Positions 57,970-64,000 of a DNA stretch of 64,000 nt are shown here, piece after piece (positions within the stretch are counted from its first letter, which is position 1; every line of letters begins with the position of its first letter). Under the pieces are notes generated by a model that ran no database searches, was not told the DNA's origin, and saw nothing but the letters and a program-made list of their open reading frames with translations. Where the stretch lies: the NCBI GenBank assembly GCA_031761405.1, contig JASEVX010000013.1:36639033-36703032 (forward strand), in the 5' to 3' direction. The DNA comes from Serripes groenlandicus. Lineage: Eukaryota; Mollusca; Bivalvia; Cardiida; Cardiidae. A program made the position numbers and the translations under genes.

Positions 57970-58111
57970 AAGGGTTAATATCTAAATTTCCCCAAAGGTG
58001 ACAAGCGGTCACCCTCTTTGATCTTGAAGAGTAACCCATAGACTACCAAAATCAGTTGAGACAAAAACTTTAACCGGCAATTCTACGTTCAGCCTATTGG
58101 CTCCCGGACTA

Positions 58112-61100
58112 GTAATAACGAATTGATATAACAAAGTAATAACGAGTTTGATATAGCAAAGTAATAACGAGTTGATAAATAACGAATTTGATATAGCAAA
58201 ATAATAACGAATTAGATATAGCAAAGTAATAAAGAGTTGATATAACAAAGTAATAACGAGTGTGATATTGCAAAGAAATAACGAGTTTGATATAGCAAAG
58301 TATAAACGAGTTTGATATAGCAAAGTAATAACGAGTTTGATATAGCAAAGTAATAACGAGTTGATATAGCAAAGTAATAACGAATTGATATAGCAAAGTA
58401 ATAACGAGTTTGATATATCAAAGTAATAACGAGTTTGATATAGCAAAGTAATAAGGAGTTGATATAGCAAAGTAATAACGAATTGATATAACAAAGTAAT
58501 AACGAGTTTGATATAGCAAAGTAATAACGAGTTTGATATAGCAAAGTATTAACGAGTTGATATTGTAAAGTTATAACGAGTTGATATTGTAAAGTAATAA
58601 CGAGTTGATATAGCATAGTAATAACGAATTGATATAACAAAGTAATAACGAGTTCGATATAGCAAAGTAATAACGAGTTTGATATAACAAAGTAATAACG
58701 AGTTTGATATAACAAAGTAATAACGAGTTTGATATATCAAAGTAATAACGAGTTGATATAGCAAAGTAATAACGAGTTTGATATATCAAAGTAATAACGA
58801 GTTTGACATAGCAAAGTAATAACAAGTTTGATATATCAAAGTAATAACGAGTTTGATATAGCAAAGTAATAACGAGTTGATATTGTAAAGTAATAACGAG
58901 TTGATATAGCAAAGTAATAACGAGTTTGATATATCAAAGTAATAACGAGTTTGATATAGCAAAGTAATAACGAGTTTGATATAGCAATGTAATAACGAGT
59001 TGATATAGCAAAGTAATAACAAGTTGATATAGCAAAGTAATAACGAGTTTGATATAGCAAAGTAATAACGAGTTTGATATAGCAAAGTAATAACGAGTTG
59101 ATAAATCAAAATAAATAACGAATTTGATATAGCAAAATAATAACGAATTTGATATAGCAAAGTAATAACGAGTTGATATAACAAAGTAATAACGAGTGTG
59201 ATATTGCAAAGAAATAACGATTTTGATATAGCAAAGTAATAACGAGTTTGATATAGCAAAGTAATAACGAGTTGATATAGCAAAGTAATAACGAGTTTGA
59301 TATAGCAAAGTAATAACGAATTGATATAGCAAAGTAATAACGAGTTGATATAGCAAAGTAATAACGAGTTTGATATAGCAAAGTAATAACGAGTTGATAT
59401 AGCAAAGTAATAACGAATTGATATAGCAAAGTAATAACGAGTTTGATATATCAAAGTAATAACGAGTTTGATATAGCAAAGTAATAACGAGTTGATATAG
59501 CAAAGTAATAACGAATTGATATAACAAAGTAATAACGAGTTTGATATAGCAAAGTAATAACGAGTTTGATATAGCAAAGTAATAACGAGTTGATATTGTA
59601 AAGTAATAACGAGTTGATATATCAAAGTAATAACGAGTTTGATATAGCAAAGAAATAACGAGTTTGATATAGCAAAGTAATAACGAGTTTGATATAGCAA
59701 AGTAATAACGAGTTGATATAGCAAAGTAATAACGAATTGATATAACAAAGTAATAACGAGTTTGATATAGCAAAGTAATAACGAGTTGATGAAGCAAAAT
59801 AAATAACGAATTTGATATAGCAAAATAATAACGAATTTGATATAGCAAATTAATAACGAGTTGATATAGCAAAGTAATAACGAGTTTGATATAGTAAAGT
59901 AATAACGAATTGATATAGCAAAGTAATACCGAGTTGATATAGCAAATTAATAACGAATTGATATAACAAAGTAATAACGAGTTTGATATAGCAAAGTAAT
60001 AACGAGTTTGATTTAACAAAGTAATTACGAGTTTGATATAACAAAGCAATAATGAGTTTGATATATCAAAGTAATAACGAGTTGATATAGCAAAGTGATA
60101 ACGAGTTTGATATATCAAAGTAATAACGAGTTTGATATTGCAAAGTAATAACGAGCTTGATATAGCAATGTAATAACGAGTTTGATATAACAAAGTAATA
60201 ACGAGTTGATATATCAAAGTAATAACGAGTTTGATATAGCAAAGTAATAACGAGTTTGATATAACAAAGTAATAACGAGTTTGATATAACAAAGTAATAA
60301 CGAATTGATATAGCAAAGTAATAACGAGTTTGATATAGCAAAGTAATAATGAGTTGATCAAGCAAAATAAATAACGAGTTTGATATAGCAAAGTAATAAC
60401 GAGTTTGATATAACAAAGTAATAACGAGTTGATATAACAAAGTAATAACGAGTTGATATTGTAAAGTAATAACGAGTTTGATATAACAAAGTAATAACGA
60501 GTTTGATATAACAAAGTAATGACGAGTTTGATATAGCAAAGTAATAACGAGTTGATATAGCAAAGTAATAACGAGTTGATATAGCAAAGTAATAACGAGT
60601 TGATATTGTAAAGTAATAAAGAGTTTGATATAGCAAAGTAATAACGAGTTTGATATAGCAAAGTAATAACGAGTTTGATATAGCAAAGTTATAACGAGTT
60701 GATATAGAAAAGTAATAACGAGTTTGATATAGCAAAGTAATAACGAGTTGATATAGAAAAGTAATAACGCATTGATATAACAAAGTAATAACGAGTTGAT
60801 ATAGCAAAGTACTAACGAGTTTGATATAACAAAGTAATAACGAGTTGATATTGCAAAGTAATAACGAGTTGATATTGTAAAGTAATAAAGAGTTTGATAT
60901 AGCAAAGTAATAACGAGTTTGATATAGCAAAGTAATAACGAGTTTGATATAGCAAAGTTATAACGAGTTGATATAGAAAAGTAATAACGAATTGATATAA
61001 CAAAGTAATAACGAGTTGATATAGCAAAGTAATAACGAGTTTGATATAGCAAAGTAATAACGAGTTTGATATAACAAAGTAATAACGAGTTTGATATAAC

Positions 61101-63760
61101 AAAGTAATAACGAGTTTGATATAACAAAGTAATAACGAGTTGATATAGCAAAGTAATAACGAGTTTGATATAACAAAGTAGTAACGAGTTTGATATAACA
61201 AAGTAATAACGAGTTGATATTGTAAAGTAATAACGAGTTTGATATAACAAAGTAATAACGAGTTTGATATAACAAAGTAATAACGAGTTTGATATAGCAA
61301 TGTAATAACGAGTTTGATATAACAAAGTAATAACGAGTTGATATATCAAAGTAATAACGAGTTTGATATAGCAAAGTAATAACGAGTTTGATATAACAAA
61401 GTAATAACGAGTTTGATATAACAAAGTAATAACGAAATGACATAGCAAAGTAATAACGAGTTTGATATAGCAAAGTAATAACGAGTTGATCAAGCAAAAA
61501 AAATAACGAGTTTGATATAGCAAAGTAATAACGAGTTTGATATAACAAAGTAATAACGAGTTGATATAACAAAGTAATAACGAGTTGATATTGTAAAGTA
61601 ATAACGAGTTTGATATAACAAAGTAATAACGAGTTTGATATAACAAAGTAATAACGAGTTTGATATAGCAAAGTAATAACGAGTTTGATATAACAAAGTC
61701 ATAACGAGTTGATATTGTAAAGTAATAACGAGTTGGTATATCAAAGTAATAACGAGTTTGATATAGCAAAGAAATAACGAGTTTGATATAGCAAAGTAAT
61801 AACGAGTTTGATATAGCAAAGTAATAACGAGTTGATATAGCAAAGTAATAACGAATTGATATAACAAAGTAATAACGAGTTCGATATAGCAAAGTAATAA
61901 CGAGTTGATGAATCAAAATAAATAACGAATTTGATATAGCAAAATAATAACGAATTTGATATAGCAAAGTAATAACGAGTTGATATAGCAAAGTAATAAC
62001 CAGTTTGATATAGCAAAGTAATAACGAATTGATATAGCAAAGTAATAACGAGTTGATATAGCAAAGTAATAACGAATTGATATAACAAAGTAATAATGAG
62101 TTGATATAGCAAAGTAGTAACGAGTTTGATATAGCAAAGTAATAACGAGTTTGATATAACAAAGTAATAACGAGTTGATATAGCAAAGTAATAACGAGTT
62201 TGATATAGCAATGTAATAGCGAGTTTGATATAACAAAGTAATAACGAGTTGATATAGCAAAGTAATAACGAGTTGATATAGCAAAGTAATAACGAGTTTG
62301 ATATAGCAAAGTAATAACGAGTTTGATATAGCAAAGTAATAACGAGTTTGATATAGCAAAGTAATAACGAGTTGATATAGCAAAGTTATAACGAGTTGAT
62401 ATAGCAAAGTAATAACGAGTTTGATATAGCAAAGTAATAACGAGTTTGATATAGCAAAGTAATAACGAGTTTGATATAGCAAAGTAATAACGAGTTGATA
62501 TAGCAAAGTAATAACGAGTTGATATAGCAAAGTAATAACGAGTTTGATATAGCAAAGTAATAACGAGTTTGATATAGCAAAGTAATAACGAGTTGATATA
62601 GCAAAGTAATGACGAGTTGATATAGCAAAGTAATAACGAGTTTGATATAGCAAAGTAATAACGAGTTTGATATAACAAAGTAATAACGAGTTTGATATAG
62701 CAAAGTAATAACGAGTTTGATATAGCAATGTAATAACGAGTTTGATATAACAAAGTAATAACGAGTTGATATATCAAAGTAATAACGAGTTTGATATAGC
62801 AAAGTAATAACGAGTTTGATATAACAAAGTAATAACGAGTTTGATATAACAAAGTAATAACGAGTGTGATATAGCAATGTAATAACGAGTGTGATATTGC
62901 AAAGAAATAGCGAGTTAATATAGCAAAGTAATCACGAGTTGATATAGCAAAGTTATAACGAGTTGATATAACAATGTAATAACAAGTGTGATATAGAAAA
63001 GTAATAACGAGTGTGATATAGCAAAGTAAGAACGAGTGTGATATAGCAAAGTAACAATGAGTGTGATATTGCAAAGAAATAACGAGTTTATATAGCAAAG
63101 TAATAACGAGCGTGATATAGCAAAGTAAGAATGAGTGTGATATAGCAATGTAATAACGATTGTGATATTGCAAAGAAATAACGAGTGTGATATAGCAAAG
63201 TAAGAACGAGTGTGATATAGCAATGTAATAACGAGTGTGATATTGCAAAGAAATAGCAAGTTAATATAGCAAAGTAATCACGAGTTGATATAGCAAAGTT
63301 ATAACGAGTGTGATATAACAAAGTAATAAAAAGTGTGATATAGAAAAGTAATATCGAGTGTGATATAGCAAAGTAATAACGAGTGTGATATTTCAAAGAA
63401 ATAACGAGTTGATATAGCAAAGTAATAACGAGTTGATATACCAAAGTAATAACAAGTTTGATATACCAAAGTAATAACGAGTTAATAAAGCAAAATAAAT
63501 AACGAATTTGATATAGCAAAGTAATAACGAATTTGATATATAAAGTAATGACGACTTGATATAGCAAAGTAATAACGAATTTGATATAGAAAAGTAATAA
63601 CGAGTTGATATAGCAAAGTAATAACGAGTTGATATATCAAAGTAATAACGAGTTGATATAGCAAAGTAATAACGAGTTTGAAATAATAAAGTAATAACGA
63701 ATTTGATATAGCAAAGTAATAACGAGTTGATATTGCAAATTAATAAGTGATAAATTGATA
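58112..63760 (+). repeat. 24/25-bp satellite, main block, ~5.6 kb
   Basis: About 230 monomers of GAGTTTGATATAGCAAAGTA plus ATAAC and its 24-bp variant, mixed in no simple order. Marker variants recur about 1,132 bp apart (60351 and 61483 GTTGATCAAGC; GATATAGCAATGTAATAACG near 60162 and 61294), so long higher-order units exist. A diverged sub-array with GAGTGTGATATAGC and AGTAAGAACG occupies about 62865-63400. On the minus strand the monomer has no stop in any frame, giving frames up to 1,060 codons of LLYQTRYYFAISNSLLLCYI type peptide. Not treated as protein coding. Confidence 0.97.
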
Positions 63761-64000
63761 AAACGACAGAAACTCAACTATCAAACATTAGGCCCTGTGT
63801 GTAAAAAAGCTAAACAGAATTATTCAGAAAATATTTATTGTTCAGGTACTGTGCTGTTTAAAAGAGTCAAAACTTTAGACTATACCTTATTTTAATTGAC
63901 AGTGATGAAGGCCAAGACACATCACCAACATATTTGAAACACAAAATGCATAAGCCGTTAGTACCCATTTAACGCCGTCTAATGTCTATATTGTGTTTTT
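63761..64000 (+). other. Flank homologous to the TRIM pseudogene upstream region
   Basis: 63790-63940 shares CCTGTGTGT, GTGCTGTTTAAAAGAGT, TTAGACTATACCTTA, TTGACAGTGATG and GACACATCACCAAC, in the same order, with 34968-35125, which lies just upstream of the TRIM/NHL pseudogene. It may be the 5' region of another TRIM-like gene beyond the window, or a shared dispersed repeat. Confidence 0.45.

Larger units (their letters stand above)
54341..58111. mobile_element. 3.8-kb TIR element carrying a broken nuclease-like gene
   Basis: The left end TAGTCCGGGAGCCA (54341) is matched by TGGCTCCCGGACTA (58098-58111). Homology between the ends extends about 150 bp inward (GAATTGCCGGTTAAAG, GAGTTACTCTTCAA, CACCTTTGGGGAAATTTA, TATTAACCCT; right copy 57970-58111), with small indels. 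The satellite triplet GTA flanks both sides (54338-54340 and 58112-58114), so a 3-bp target duplication is likely and the site is a satellite monomer. Inside are two hairpin-family repeats, a ~220-bp MITE and the two gene fragments described separately. Superfamily not determined; the gene product may be a passenger or part of the mobility machinery. Confidence 0.75.

Noticed and set aside
60066..63248. A 1,060-codon minus-strand open frame, and similar frames of 575, 345, 336 and 271 codons in the satellite blocks
   Set aside because: They are translations of a stop-free 24/25-bp satellite monomer. Several frames are open at once, there is no domain, and frame register changes with each monomer-length change.

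Overview
The window is eukaryotic, intron-containing, AT-rich and dominated by repeats. It most likely comes from a bivalve mollusc. The evidence is a degenerate BEL/Pao retrotransposon, bivalve-style modular repeats and tRNA-derived SINE pieces, a TRIM/NHL pseudogene and a lineage-expanded glycosyltransferase-like gene. The species is inferred from the repeat flavour only. There is no sign of bacterial operons, CRISPR arrays or an intact virus. A run of exactly 200 N (18470-18669) is an assembly gap.

Layout. 1-2.5 kb: no gene, one 85-bp tandem repeat. 2.5-7.0 kb: a dead BEL/Pao element with LTR remnants, gag, protease, RT, RNase H and a truncated integrase. 7-15 kb: dispersed repeats, including a five-module bivalve repeat and a LINE RT fragment. 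15.2-20.3 kb: a 5-kb inverted repeat with a 67-bp tandem repeat at its centre, interrupted by the gap; the two sides of the gap duplicate each other. 21.6-24.4 kb: a LINE/hairpin composite split by a 2.3-kb TIR element. 24.8-27.7 kb: 58-bp and 74-bp tandem arrays. 28.5-30.7 kb: the one convincing intact gene, a two-exon type II membrane glycosyltransferase-like protein of 437 aa with a minisatellite in its intron. 35.2-36.2 kb: a TRIM/NHL pseudogene. 37-46 kb: SINE-like modules, a GC-rich repeat, and 69-bp, 26-bp, CT and ACTC arrays. 46.3-63.8 kb: a 24/25-bp satellite in three blocks, all in one orientation, separated by transposon insertions.

The most interesting object is the 3,771-bp element at 54341-58111. 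It has ~150-bp terminal inverted repeats, a 3-bp target duplication in the satellite, and a broken gene for a protein I read as having an XPG/FEN-like (PIN superfamily) nuclease core and a Cys-rich tail. Its N-terminal part lies in opposite orientation to its C-terminal part. The satellite region can be read as a stratigraphy: a satellite array, then a LINE insertion, then a 4.1-kb TIR element inside that LINE, with the nuclease-bearing element as a separate insertion. A second theme is a dispersed hairpin family seen more than a dozen times, whose core is a palindrome around GGAGAAATTGCTCA.

Many long open frames here (up to 1,060 codons) are by-products of stop-free satellite or tandem repeat sequence and are not annotated as genes.
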